From Candidatus Nitrotoga sp. SPKER (GTDB taxonomy: Bacteria > Pseudomonadota > Gammaproteobacteria > Burkholderiales > Gallionellaceae): 64,000 nucleotides of DNA. The position numbers and the translations under genes were made by a program. This document shows positions 1 to 8,119 of the stretch, piece by piece (position 1 is the first letter of the stretch; each line of letters opens with the position of its first letter). Location: positions 295,422 through 359,421 of the forward strand of contig QFXG01000028.1 of assembly GCA_003402285.1 (NCBI GenBank). The letters are read 5' to 3'. The notes under the pieces were generated by a model, which saw nothing but the letters and a program-made list of their open reading frames with translations, had not been told where the DNA came from and did no database searches.

Positions 1-507
1 ATTCTTGAATGGCACGACTATTTCACCCAATTGTGATAAATAACCGCGTATCACGACACCATAACGCTCATTCAGCCATTTTTTTGCAATCGCTCCAGCT
101 GCTACCCGCACCGCGGTCTCGCGCGCAGACGCCCGCCCGCCGCCACGATGGTCACGAATACCGTATTTCTGCCAGTACGTATAATCGGCATGGCCGGGAC
201 GAAAACTTTCGGCAATGTTGCCGTAGTCTTTGCTACGTTGGTCTTCATTGCGGATCAATAAGGCAATCGGTGTGCCAGTAGTCTTGCCTTCAAAGATGCC
301 GGATAAAATTTCTACGGTATCTGTCTCGCGCCTTTGGGTGACGTGACGCGAAGTGCCCGGCTTACGTCGATCCAGCTCGCATTGGATGTCTGCTGTGCTT
401 AATGCCATCCCCGGCGGACAACCATCTACCAGGCAACCGATTGCAGCTCCATGCGATTCGCCGAAAGATGTCACGCAAAATAAAGTACCAAATGTATTTC
501 CTGACAT
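1..507 (-). CDS. aroC: Chorismate synthase, N-terminal part (runs off left edge)
   Basis: Converts 5-enolpyruvylshikimate-3-phosphate to chorismate in the cytoplasm, the last common step to aromatic amino acids, folate and quinones. Translating the minus strand from the ATG at 505-507 gives an uninterrupted 169-codon frame to the window edge. It starts [10 protein letters not shown] and contains [33 protein letters not shown] and [13 protein letters not shown], all classic AroC blocks including the FMN and substrate-binding arginines and histidines. The C-terminal half lies outside the window. The start is fixed by the match of the family N-terminus to this ATG. Confidence 0.95.
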   Translation of the reverse strand, partial: MSGNTFGTLFCVTSFGESHGAAIGCLVDGCPPGMALSTADIQCELDRRKPGTSRHVTQRRETDTVEILSGIFEGKTTGTPIALLIRNEDQRSKDYGNIAESFRPGHADYTYWQKYGIRDHRGGGRASARETAVRVAAGAIAKKWLNERYGVVIRGYLSQLGEIVVPFKN

Positions 508-577
508 GACTAAGCTCGCTAAATTGATAAGGCAAGTTTAACATACCACCCCCAACCATCCATTCCTGGTTATACAA

Positions 578-1079
578 ATGAAAGTAATTTTAATGACCGC
601 AGCGGGCAACCCCGATGTGCTACAACCGCGTGAAATTCCCCTACCTGAACTTCCCTCAGAACACCATGTACGGGTCAAACTGGCCACCAGTGGGCATCAA
701 TCCGCTAAACACCAAGTTGCGCATCGAGCCAGTCTACTACCCCAACAAACTTCCCGCGATTTTGTGTTGTGATGGTGCCGAAATCATCAATGCCATGGGC
801 ACGGCTGTAACACGTTTTACGGTCGGTAACGCGGTCTACTTCTGTAACGGTGGCATCGACAACGAACCCGGTTGCTATGCTGAGTAGGCCAATGTGCATG
901 AAGATTACTGTGCTTTTAAACCAGCCAACCTTAGCCTGCATGAAAGCGCTGCGCTACCACTGGTACTAATCACAGTGTGGGAAGCATTAATTAAACGTGT
1001 CAATCTACGAGCCAACCAAACAATCCTCATCCATACCGCAGTCGCAGGTAAGCTCGGCGGGCTGGCGATGGATTAACAC
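578..1079 (+). pseudogene. Decayed zinc-type/quinone oxidoreductase (MDR superfamily) fragment
   Basis: Translated pieces read as the N-terminal half of an NADPH:quinone oxidoreductase-like medium-chain reductase: MKVILMTAAGNPDVLQPREI at the start, then PVYYPNKLPAILCCDGAEII, then KPANLSLHESAALPLVLITV. Three lesions are visible. There is a one-base shift at the GGG run 692-694, an in-frame TAG at 885-887, and loss of the whole nucleotide-binding C-terminal half, since homology stops near 1079, just before the ubiD stop. Intact relatives are about 325 residues and only about 165 codons remain. With three independent lesions this is a dead gene, not a sequencing slip. Confidence 0.85.
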
Positions 1080-1085
1080 GGACAA

Positions 1086-2552
1086 CTACAAGCCAAGCTC
1101 TCCCCACATTGCATCTACACGGCGTTTGGTCACTTCGTCCATCGCAATTGGCGTGCCCCACTCTCGTTGCGTTTCACCCGGCCATTTGTTGGTCGCATCC
1201 AGACCCATCTTGCTGCCCAGACCAGATACCGGGCTGGCGAAATCGAGATAATCAATGGGCGTGTGATCCACCAGCAGTGTATCGCGTGTAGGATCGACGC
1301 GGGTGGTAATCGCCCAGATTACTTCCTTCCACTGACGGATATCAATGTCGTCGTCCACCACGATGATGAACTTGGTATACATGAACTGGCGCAGATAGGA
1401 CCAGATACCGAACATCACACGCATGGCATGTCCCGGATACTGCTTCTTCATGGATACAATTGCCAAACGATAAGAACAGCCTTCTGGCGGTAGATAGAAA
1501 TCCGAAATCTCGGGAAACTGCTTCTGTAGAAGTGGCACGAACACTTCATTCAATGCCACGCCCAAAATGGCCGGTTCATCTGGCGGTTTGCCGGTATAGG
1601 TGGAGTGATAAATGGGATTGCGACGCATGGTGATGCGTTCAATAGTGAATACCGGAAATTTTTCCTGCTCATTGTAATAACCAGTATGGTCACCAAACGG
1701 GCCTTCCAATGCAATTTCATGAGGGTGAATTATTCCTTCCAGCACGATCTCGGCGCTGGCGGGTACTTGCAAATCGTTACCAATACATTTAACCAGTTCG
1801 GTTTTTGATCCACGTAACAAGCCGGAAAATTGATATTCAGACAAGCTATCCGGCACCGGCGTGACCGCACCCAAAATTGTGGCCGGGTCGGCACCGATCA
1901 CCACTGTCAATGGAAACGGCTGGCCTGGATACGTTTTGCACCACTCCTGGAAATCCAGCGCGCCTCCACGATGCGCCAGCCAGCGCATAATGACTTTATT
2001 GGATGCGATCACCTGCTGGCGGTAAATACCCAGATTCTGGCGCGGTTTGTTGGGGCCGCGGGTAACCACCAGCCCCCAGCTAATCAGCGGTGCGACATCT
2101 CCTGGCCAGCACTTTTGTATAGGCAGTTTGCTTAAGTCTATTTCGCTGCCTTCCCATATAACTTCCTGACAGGCAGCGCTCGAAACAATCTTGGGCGACA
2201 TATTCAATACCTGCTTCAAGATCGGCCATTTGTCCCAGGCATCCTTCAAACCTTTAGGCGGCTCGGGTTCTTTCAGGTAAGCCAGCAATTTACCCACTTC
2301 GCGCAACGCCGTTACGCTTTCCTCGCCCATACCCAAGGCCACGCGGTGTGGTGTGCCGAACAAATTCGCCAACACCGGCATATTGTTGTGTCCTGCAGGA
2401 TTCTCAAACAGCACAGCAGGACCTTGTACATGCAACACACGGTCACAGATTTCCGTCATCTCCAAATGAGGTGAAACTGACGTAATCACGCGCTTGAGTT
2501 CACCCAGTTTTTCTAGTTGCAAGATAAAATCGCGCAGGTCACGATATTTCAT
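1086..2552 (-). CDS. ubiD: 4-hydroxy-3-polyprenylbenzoate decarboxylase
   Basis: Decarboxylates the polyprenylated ring in ubiquinone biosynthesis using prenylated FMN. The 488-residue protein has the usual UbiD length and landmarks: GIYRQQ (about 175-180), RWLAHRGGA (about 190-198) and the catalytic-region [11 protein letters not shown] (283-293). Its ATG overlaps the stop of the upstream acyltransferase gene in an ATGA, so it is translationally coupled to the lipid A acyltransferase operon. The cofactor-making partner ubiX is also in this window at 26399-26998. The terminal step needs the same electron-transport quinone that most betaproteobacteria make. Confidence 0.96.
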   Translation of the reverse strand: MKYRDLRDFILQLEKLGELKRVITSVSPHLEMTEICDRVLHVQGPAVLFENPAGHNNMPVLANLFGTPHRVALGMGEESVTALREVGKLLAYLKEPEPPKGLKDAWDKWPILKQVLNMSPKIVSSAACQEVIWEGSEIDLSKLPIQKCWPGDVAPLISWGLVVTRGPNKPRQNLGIYRQQVIASNKVIMRWLAHRGGALDFQEWCKTYPGQPFPLTVVIGADPATILGAVTPVPDSLSEYQFSGLLRGSKTELVKCIGNDLQVPASAEIVLEGIIHPHEIALEGPFGDHTGYYNEQEKFPVFTIERITMRRNPIYHSTYTGKPPDEPAILGVALNEVFVPLLQKQFPEISDFYLPPEGCSYRLAIVSMKKQYPGHAMRVMFGIWSYLRQFMYTKFIIVVDDDIDIRQWKEVIWAITTRVDPTRDTLLVDHTPIDYLDFASPVSGLGSKMGLDATNKWPGETQREWGTPIAMDEVTKRRVDAMWGELGL

Positions 2553-3421
2553 TTGTAAAAACTTTCTTCGCCCTCGGGCCGAGTTTTAAATCGTCTATGT
2601 AGCCAGAAATATTGTTCCGGCATTTCCCGCACTCGCTGTTCGATGAATTCGTTGATGCGGCGAGTGTCAGCTACTACATCTTGGGTAGGATAGTTTTCCC
2701 ATGCGGGATAAAAGCGTACTTCATAACCCTTGTAATCCGGCAATATACGCGTGATGCAAGGTACCACCTTTGCGTTAGCCATTAATACCAGGCGAGGCAA
2801 AGTCGCCAACGTAGCTGCAGGTATGCCGAAGAATGGAACAAACACACCATCCTTGGTAGTCCAATCTTGGTCCGTAAAATAATAAAAGGGCCTACATTCG
2901 CGTAATGACTTTACTACTGGGCGCATCCCCGCTTGTCGCGCATATAACAGTTGCTTACCAAAACGCGCGCGCTTCTGCAACACCAGGTTTTGCATGTAAG
3001 CATTTTTTTGTTTGGAGTACACACTAACCCCATCCGTAGACTGGGTAATCCAGGCTCCGCCTACATCCAGAGCGGCAAAATGTGCGGTAAGCAATATCAG
3101 TGGATTGCCGAGTGCTTTTTGAAAATGCTCCGCTCCTTCAACCCGTATCAACTTCTGGATGCGCTCGCGGCTGCTCCACCATAAAATACCTCGCTCCACA
3201 ATACTGCGACCGAAGGCGTTAAAATTTTTCCGTACCAACTGTGACCGCTGTGCTTGGTTCAATTCAGGGAAACATAAACGCAAATTAATGCTTGCCACGC
3301 GCCGCCGCCTTGCTGAAAACAGATAAAGCAGCGTTCCCAGGATATTACCAATCCAAGCTTGCAGTCGATATGGAAGAAAATGCAGTAGCCACAGCAAAAA
3401 AACACCAAAACGTACCATCAT
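2549..3421 (-). CDS. Lipid A biosynthesis acyltransferase (second of tandem pair)
   Basis: LpxL/LpxM (HtrB/MsbB) family membrane-associated acyltransferase that adds a secondary acyl chain to Kdo2-lipid IVA at the inner membrane. It has 290 residues, a hydrophobic N-terminal anchor ([16 protein letters not shown]) and the catalytic HX4D motif HFAALD at residues 114-119. Two adjacent ATG codons (3421 and 3418) are possible starts. The first overlaps the stop of the upstream paralogue as ATGA. Which of the two paralogues adds which chain cannot be told from sequence alone. Confidence 0.9.
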   Translation of the reverse strand: MMVRFGVFLLWLLHFLPYRLQAWIGNILGTLLYLFSARRRRVASINLRLCFPELNQAQRSQLVRKNFNAFGRSIVERGILWWSSRERIQKLIRVEGAEHFQKALGNPLILLTAHFAALDVGGAWITQSTDGVSVYSKQKNAYMQNLVLQKRARFGKQLLYARQAGMRPVVKSLRECRPFYYFTDQDWTTKDGVFVPFFGIPAATLATLPRLVLMANAKVVPCITRILPDYKGYEVRFYPAWENYPTQDVVADTRRINEFIEQRVREMPEQYFWLHRRFKTRPEGEESFYK

Positions 3422-4302
3422 ATTGGATTTACGTCTTGCGTGCTGGCGGGCTTAATGCCTGCAGGAATCTTGTAACGATTGTAGCTCCACAAATATTGTG
3501 CAGGATTCATGAGCACCAATTCTTCCAGTGCCGCATTAACCTGTCTGCTTATGGGTAAATCAGCAACGAAATCCAGCGGCGTGAAGCGTAGGATATATCC
3601 CGACTCATGCGTCAATCGTTCGGCGGATGTCATTACTACCGAAGCGCCGCTGGATTTCACCAAGCGCCCAATCAACGTCATGGTGTAGGCTGGTCGCCCA
3701 AAAAAATCTGCCCATTCGCCCTCCCCATTGCCGGGTACCTGATCGGGCAAAAGCCCGATTGCTTCAGCCCGCTTGAGTGCTTTATATAACTGGCGCACCC
3801 CACCCACATCGGTACGCGCTAGCCGCAGTTGGGCTCGTTCGCGACCACTACGCATTACCTTCTCTAGCCAAATTAACTTAGGTGGGCGATACAGTACGGT
3901 GAGTGGCATGTGTTCAGAGACATAAAGGGCTGATACATCGAAGCATCCCAAGTGCGGCGTTAAAAAAATTATCCCCTTGCCCCGTGCACGAGCCGCCTCG
4001 ATATGCTCCCAGCCGTAACATGCTTTGACGCTGGCGGTCACCTCTGCCAACGGTCGGCACCAAATCCACAGCAACTCTGCGGCCCCCTTGCCCGTTTCAA
4101 CTATGCTGGCGTTTAACACTTTGCGAAAATCGGCTTGTGGACGCCCTTTCCATGCATGACCGAGATTTTCGCGCATCCGTTCGGCATATTTATCGGATAA
4201 ACGATAAATCAATCTGCCCAGCACAGCTCCTAGGCGGTGTAACACACTCAGCGGCAAACGCGCTACCAAATTGAATAACAAGGCTACAAGGGAAGATATC
4301 AT
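3418..4302 (-). CDS. Lipid A biosynthesis acyltransferase (first of tandem pair)
   Basis: First gene of the minus-strand operon acyltransferase-acyltransferase-ubiD and member of the LpxL/HtrB family. The 294-residue product has a hydrophobic N-terminus (about residues 1-20) and the HX4D catalytic motif HLGCFD at residues 117-122, followed by the acyl-acceptor region VLYRPPKLIWLE. It diverges from metK across a 69-bp gap. No clear Shine-Dalgarno precedes the ATG at 4302. Having two LpxL-family genes in tandem is consistent with a hexa-acylated lipid A. Confidence 0.9.
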   Translation of the reverse strand: MISSLVALLFNLVARLPLSVLHRLGAVLGRLIYRLSDKYAERMRENLGHAWKGRPQADFRKVLNASIVETGKGAAELLWIWCRPLAEVTASVKACYGWEHIEAARARGKGIIFLTPHLGCFDVSALYVSEHMPLTVLYRPPKLIWLEKVMRSGRERAQLRLARTDVGGVRQLYKALKRAEAIGLLPDQVPGNGEGEWADFFGRPAYTMTLIGRLVKSSGASVVMTSAERLTHESGYILRFTPLDFVADLPISRQVNAALEELVLMNPAQYLWSYNRYKIPAGIKPASTQDVNPI

Positions 4303-4326
4303 GGGAGGTAATTACAACCGAGTTAT

Positions 4327-4335
4327 TGCTATAAT
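4327..4335 (+). promoter_or_regulatory. Extended -10 promoter candidate for metK
   Basis: TGCTATAAT (TGN plus perfect TATAAT) lies 36 bases before the metK ATG, with no good -35 at standard spacing. An extended -10 can compensate for that. A GGAG at about 4364 precedes the start codon. Confidence 0.6.
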
Positions 4336-4371
4336 GAATTACTTTCTCAACCAACCCGATCACGGAGCGCT

Positions 4372-5535
4372 ATGAGTAAATTTCTGTTTACATCCGAATC
4401 AGTATCTGAAGGTCACCCCGATAAAGTTGCGGATCAAATTTCCGATTCCATTCTGGATGCTATTCTAGCGCAAGACCCTTATGCGCGAGTAGCTGCTGAA
4501 ACATTAGTTAACACAGGTCTCGTAGTGCTTGCCGGGGAAATAACCACCAGCGCTAATGTGGACTATATCAACGTGGCGCGCGATTGCATAAAGCGCATTG
4601 GCTATGATAATACCGAATATGGCATAGACTACAAAGGGTGTGCTGTACTTGTTGCGTATGACAAACAAAGTTCGGACATCGCTCAAGGCGTTGATCGCGC
4701 ATCTCATGAGTACATGGATCAGGGTGCAGGCGATCAAGGTCTGATGTTCGGTTACGCTTGCGATGAAACGCCAACGTTGATGCCGCTGCCGATCTATCTG
4801 GCACACCGCGTGGTCGAGCGTCAATCGCAACTTCGTCGCGATGGCCGTCTTAATTGGTTGCGTCCGGATGCTAAAGCACAAGTTACGATCCGTTATGAGG
4901 ATGGCAAGCCACACGCCATTGATACGGTATTGTTATCTACTCAACACGCCCCCGAGATGTCGTTAGAAACCATTCGTGAAGCGGTAATTGAAGATATTAT
5001 CAAGCCCGTGCTACCACAGGAACTAATCAAAGGCGACATTAAGTATTTGGTAAATCCTACTGGCCGTTTTGTGATCGGTGGCCCTCAAGGTGATTGCGGC
5101 TTGACAGGCCGCAAGATTATTGTGGATACCTATGGGGGCTCCGCTCCGCACGGTGGGGGGGCATTTTCCGGCAAGGATCCATCCAAAGTAGATCGTTCTG
5201 CAGCCTACGCTGGTCGTTATATCGCCAAAAACATTGTCGCTGCTGGTCTGGCCAGTAAATGCCTGATCCAGATTTCCTACGCGATTGGCGTGGCTCTGCC
5301 CACCAGTGTGTGGGTAACCAGTTATGGCACTGGAAAAATTTCTGACGAAAAGATTGCGGAGTTGGTAAAGAAACATTTTGACCTGCGGCCAAAAGGTATT
5401 GTGCAAATGCTCGATCTATTGCGCCCGATTTATACCGGTACTGCTGCCTATGGTCATTTTGGTCGCGAAGAACCAGGGTTTACTTGGGAAGCAACAGACA
5501 AGGCGTCTGCCCTGCGAGCTGAGGCTGGGCTATAA
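4372..5535 (+). CDS. metK: S-adenosylmethionine synthetase
   Basis: Makes S-adenosylmethionine from methionine and ATP in the cytoplasm. The 387-residue protein matches the family length and carries [20 protein letters not shown] near the N-terminus, the [12 protein letters not shown] signature and the glycine-rich phosphate loop [19 protein letters not shown]. The start is supported by GGAG eight bases upstream. In many betaproteobacteria ahcY follows metK, but here the gene is followed by a convergent small membrane-protein gene, so the SAM recycling genes are elsewhere. Confidence 0.97.
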   Translation: MSKFLFTSESVSEGHPDKVADQISDSILDAILAQDPYARVAAETLVNTGLVVLAGEITTSANVDYINVARDCIKRIGYDNTEYGIDYKGCAVLVAYDKQSSDIAQGVDRASHEYMDQGAGDQGLMFGYACDETPTLMPLPIYLAHRVVERQSQLRRDGRLNWLRPDAKAQVTIRYEDGKPHAIDTVLLSTQHAPEMSLETIREAVIEDIIKPVLPQELIKGDIKYLVNPTGRFVIGGPQGDCGLTGRKIIVDTYGGSAPHGGGAFSGKDPSKVDRSAAYAGRYIAKNIVAAGLASKCLIQISYAIGVALPTSVWVTSYGTGKISDEKIAELVKKHFDLRPKGIVQMLDLLRPIYTGTAAYGHFGREEPGFTWEATDKASALRAEAGL

Positions 5536-5564
5536 ATCTCTGAAAGCTGATAAGAAGGGCTTCG

Positions 5565-5580
5565 TTAAACGTAGGTTTAA
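5565..5580. repeat. Small hairpin between metK and the convergent gene
   Basis: TTAAAC-GTAG-GTTTAA is a perfect 6-bp stem with a 4-base loop, 30 bases past the metK stop. The T-tract is poor, so terminator function is uncertain. Confidence 0.3.
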
Positions 5581-5595
5581 GGATGATCAAAAATA

Positions 5596-5976
5596 TTATT
5601 CTAAATTTTTAACATTGGAGACAAAAAACTCCGTATTACCGAAACAACTTGTTGGAAGCCCTTTGTATTGATCGTAATCGAGCGCTATTTTTTTACCGAG
5701 ACTTTGATTGATCTTTTCAGCAACGGTATTATTTCTTACTGTAAAGTGGAATTTTTCAGGGACTTGACCAGGAAGAGACATCATACTTAATTCACCTTCC
5801 CATGTTTTACATACCCATCCTGTTTTTGAAAACTTTTGAACATATCCAGCTCGTTCACCCGTTGAATAACTCCAGGTAAAAGCAAACCACAGATAAAGAG
5901 CGCAGAGAACGAATAATATTGCCGCCACAATGACAATATTTTTAATCAGGTTTGCTTTTGTCATCATCGAATTCAT
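5596..5976 (-). CDS. Conserved small membrane-anchored protein, function unknown
   Basis: A 126-residue protein with one strong membrane segment (about residues 11-32, NIVIVAAILFVLCALYLWF) followed by a soluble domain with the distinctive stretches GERAGYVQKFSKTGWVCKTWEGEL and KFHFTVRNN. I recall similar proteins as a conserved, uncharacterised family in proteobacteria, sometimes wrongly labelled 6-phosphogluconate dehydrogenase. There is no NADP-binding or catalytic motif to support that name. The topology suggests an N-terminal anchor with a periplasmic domain. It converges on metK and lies downstream of the Old Yellow Enzyme gene on the same strand, 173 bp away. Confidence 0.75.
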   Translation of the reverse strand: MNSMMTKANLIKNIVIVAAILFVLCALYLWFAFTWSYSTGERAGYVQKFSKTGWVCKTWEGELSMMSLPGQVPEKFHFTVRNNTVAEKINQSLGKKIALDYDQYKGLPTSCFGNTEFFVSNVKNLE

Positions 5977-6072
5977 AAACTTGCGAAATTGTTAGATTAG
6001 CAGGTAAGCGGGAGCTAAAATCTCTATTTATTCAATTGCTCCCAGCTCGTCTGAGATGCTTAATGCATAAAA

Positions 6073-6107
6073 ACTCAACATTTAAAATATCTTGTTTGAT
6101 GTTGAGT
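6073..6107. repeat. Inverted repeat downstream of the Old Yellow Enzyme gene
   Basis: ACTCAACAT and its exact complement ATGTTGAGT are separated by 17 bases, between the small membrane-protein gene and the oxidoreductase stop. This is a plausible weak transcription end for the minus-strand gene. Confidence 0.35.
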
Positions 6108-6149
6108 AATTACTTACCTGGCCTACACACAACTCCCTTTACTGCGACA

Positions 6150-7481
6150 CTAAAATGGCAACGTTGGATAATCGATATAGCCAGCTGTATCACCGCCATA
6201 GAACGTTGCTACATCAGGTGTGTTGTAATCTCTGCGTTCCCGCAACCGCAATAGTAAATCCGGGTTGGCAATAAAGAGTGCACCGAATGATACAAAATCA
6301 GCGGTCTTCTCAACAATCGCCGCCTCGGCACGTGCCGCATCGTAACCACCATTGGCTATGTATTTACCCCTGAATAAGCTTCGTAAACGCTTAAAATCGA
6401 ATGTCGAAGGATGTTCTTCAACTACATGTATATAAGCCAGATCGAAACGATTCAATTGTCCGACGACATATTCGAAGGTTTCTTGCGGAGTCGAGTCAAA
6501 AATGTCGTTTAACGGATTGACAGGGGACAAACGAACGCCGACTTTTTGCGATGGATACACACTACAGACCGCCTGAATTACTTCAAACAGCAAGCGACTG
6601 CGGTTCTCAATTGGGCCACCGTATTCGTCTGTCCGTTGATTTGTGCTATCGCGCAAAAATTGATCGAGCAGATATCCATTCGCGGCATCGATTTCTATGC
6701 CGTCCAGCCATGCTTCTTCGGCATTAAGCGCAGCTTGCCTATATTGCTCGACGATACCTGCCATCTCAGCAACTTCAAGCGCACGGGGCGCCACGAAGGG
6801 CGCCATTCCTTGCGGTGTAAAAACCTCTCCTGCCGGCTGAATAGCAGAGGGCGCGACCGGCAAACTTTGGAATGGCTGCAGCGAGGGATGCGAGATCCGT
6901 CCAACATGTGACAGATTCATAAAAATCTTGCCTCCTGTTCTGGAAACGTGGGCAGTCACCATTTTCCAGCCGTCTATCTGTTCGCGAGTAGTTATGCCTG
7001 GTGTACCTGGATAGCCAATTCCTTGAGCAGACACTTGAGTGGGTTCGGAAATGATCAAGCCAGCACAACAGCGTTGAGAATAGTACAATGCATTCATTGC
7101 ATTAGGCACGTTGCCTAGCCCAGCACGGCTGCGGGTCATTGGCGCCATAATCACTCGGTTATTCAGCTCAAGCGCGCCGAGCCATCCTTTTCGATACAAG
7201 GGGTGTATTTCCGGGGGTAGAATATGTGACATATCTGTCCATCCGGAAGGGCTGGATTCACGTTTGACGGGTTTTTTCTTTGGATAATTTCTGGGATCAG
7301 CGACCAGATTGGGGTTCTCGTTGAGCGCCTTGGGAACATCGGGATAAGCGGGAACCATGGGAGGATTGTCATCAATGTCCCAGTCACTCATCGGAATCAT
7401 GGGGATGTCTTTTTTAGACGCCTTGCCGGTAACAGGTATAGGCTGGTCGGTACTAGGTGTGAGTTTGTCGTCAGTTGGCAT
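6150..7481 (-). CDS. Old Yellow Enzyme family oxidoreductase with N-terminal extension and altered active site
   Basis: FMN-dependent ene-reductase fold (NemA/OYE family), 443 residues. The barrel begins near residue 94 (HPLYRKGWLGALELNNRVIMAPMTRSRA). Family members normally start there, so about 85 proline- and charge-rich residues are added in front, probably disordered. The usual substrate-binding pair HxxN reads D265-A-A-N268 (GIEIDAANGYLL), with the codon GAT in place of a histidine codon. The usual QLWHVGR reads NLSHVGR. The proton-donor tyrosine Y270 and FLRDSTNQRTDEYGG are kept. Met84 (start at 7232) is an alternative start without the extension. Neither start has a strong Shine-Dalgarno. 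Activity on enones cannot be assumed. Confidence 0.85.
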   Translation of the reverse strand: MPTDDKLTPSTDQPIPVTGKASKKDIPMIPMSDWDIDDNPPMVPAYPDVPKALNENPNLVADPRNYPKKKPVKRESSPSGWTDMSHILPPEIHPLYRKGWLGALELNNRVIMAPMTRSRAGLGNVPNAMNALYYSQRCCAGLIISEPTQVSAQGIGYPGTPGITTREQIDGWKMVTAHVSRTGGKIFMNLSHVGRISHPSLQPFQSLPVAPSAIQPAGEVFTPQGMAPFVAPRALEVAEMAGIVEQYRQAALNAEEAWLDGIEIDAANGYLLDQFLRDSTNQRTDEYGGPIENRSRLLFEVIQAVCSVYPSQKVGVRLSPVNPLNDIFDSTPQETFEYVVGQLNRFDLAYIHVVEEHPSTFDFKRLRSLFRGKYIANGGYDAARAEAAIVEKTADFVSFGALFIANPDLLLRLRERRDYNTPDVATFYGGDTAGYIDYPTLPF

Positions 7482-8119
7482 GAGTTTATCGTCGTTAGAT
7501 ACTGTAAGAGAAAGTTATTATAGCTTGTTCTCTTGGCTCATCAACTCGAACGTTTATAAATTCGCTTAACTCTCCAAGATTTCGTTGAACTAAACCGTAA
7601 TTGTGGTGATGCTTCATTGTTCGTCACCCTCATTAGATTACCCTAGATGCAACAGGCTTCAGATCTGGTTTGGTTCGTTGCTTTCACTGTTCCACGCAGT
7701 TAAAGTTTTTTCGCAGCCGAGAAAATCTTTGAGATTAATTGTTATATTCTCTAAATTTGAATTAAAGAAGCACTGAATCATTCACCCTGCCAAAGATGTT
7801 TGGGCGAGAATTAACTTGTTTTGGTATGAGTTGCAGCGAGTCAGCAATTGCACTTCGTCGTGTTTGCATTACTTGCCCACCTTGAAGTCGTTTCAGGGAC
7901 ATTCTTGCAGATTGATGAATTCCCAGTGTTAAGGAATAAATCAGCATCTCCCTAGTGAGCTGCCCCAACACAGTATAAGCATTTAATCGCATATTTTTAT
8001 TGGAGAAACCTGTAGAGTAACCATCATCTAATACATTCCCTATCGCACTGAGAATGTTCGATAGGCTTTGTTAGTATCCGTGGTAAATTGTTGGTGAGTG
8101 AAATTATCGGAGGTACTTA
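7482..8119. other. Gene-poor stretch between oxidoreductase and histidine kinase
   Basis: 638 bases with no convincing gene. The longest open frame is 76 codons on the minus strand (7762-7992, starting MRLNAYTVLGQL). It lacks a Shine-Dalgarno and resembles nothing I recognise, so I treat it as possible at best. A near-duplicate pair GACGATAAACTCA/GACGACAAACTCA spans the oxidoreductase start region (7462-7492). The stretch must hold divergent promoters for the flanking genes, but I see no clean -35/-10 pair. Confidence 0.5.

Noticed and set aside
7762-7992. 76-codon minus-strand open frame
   Set aside because: No Shine-Dalgarno, no recognisable family. Kept only as a remark on the gene-poor region.
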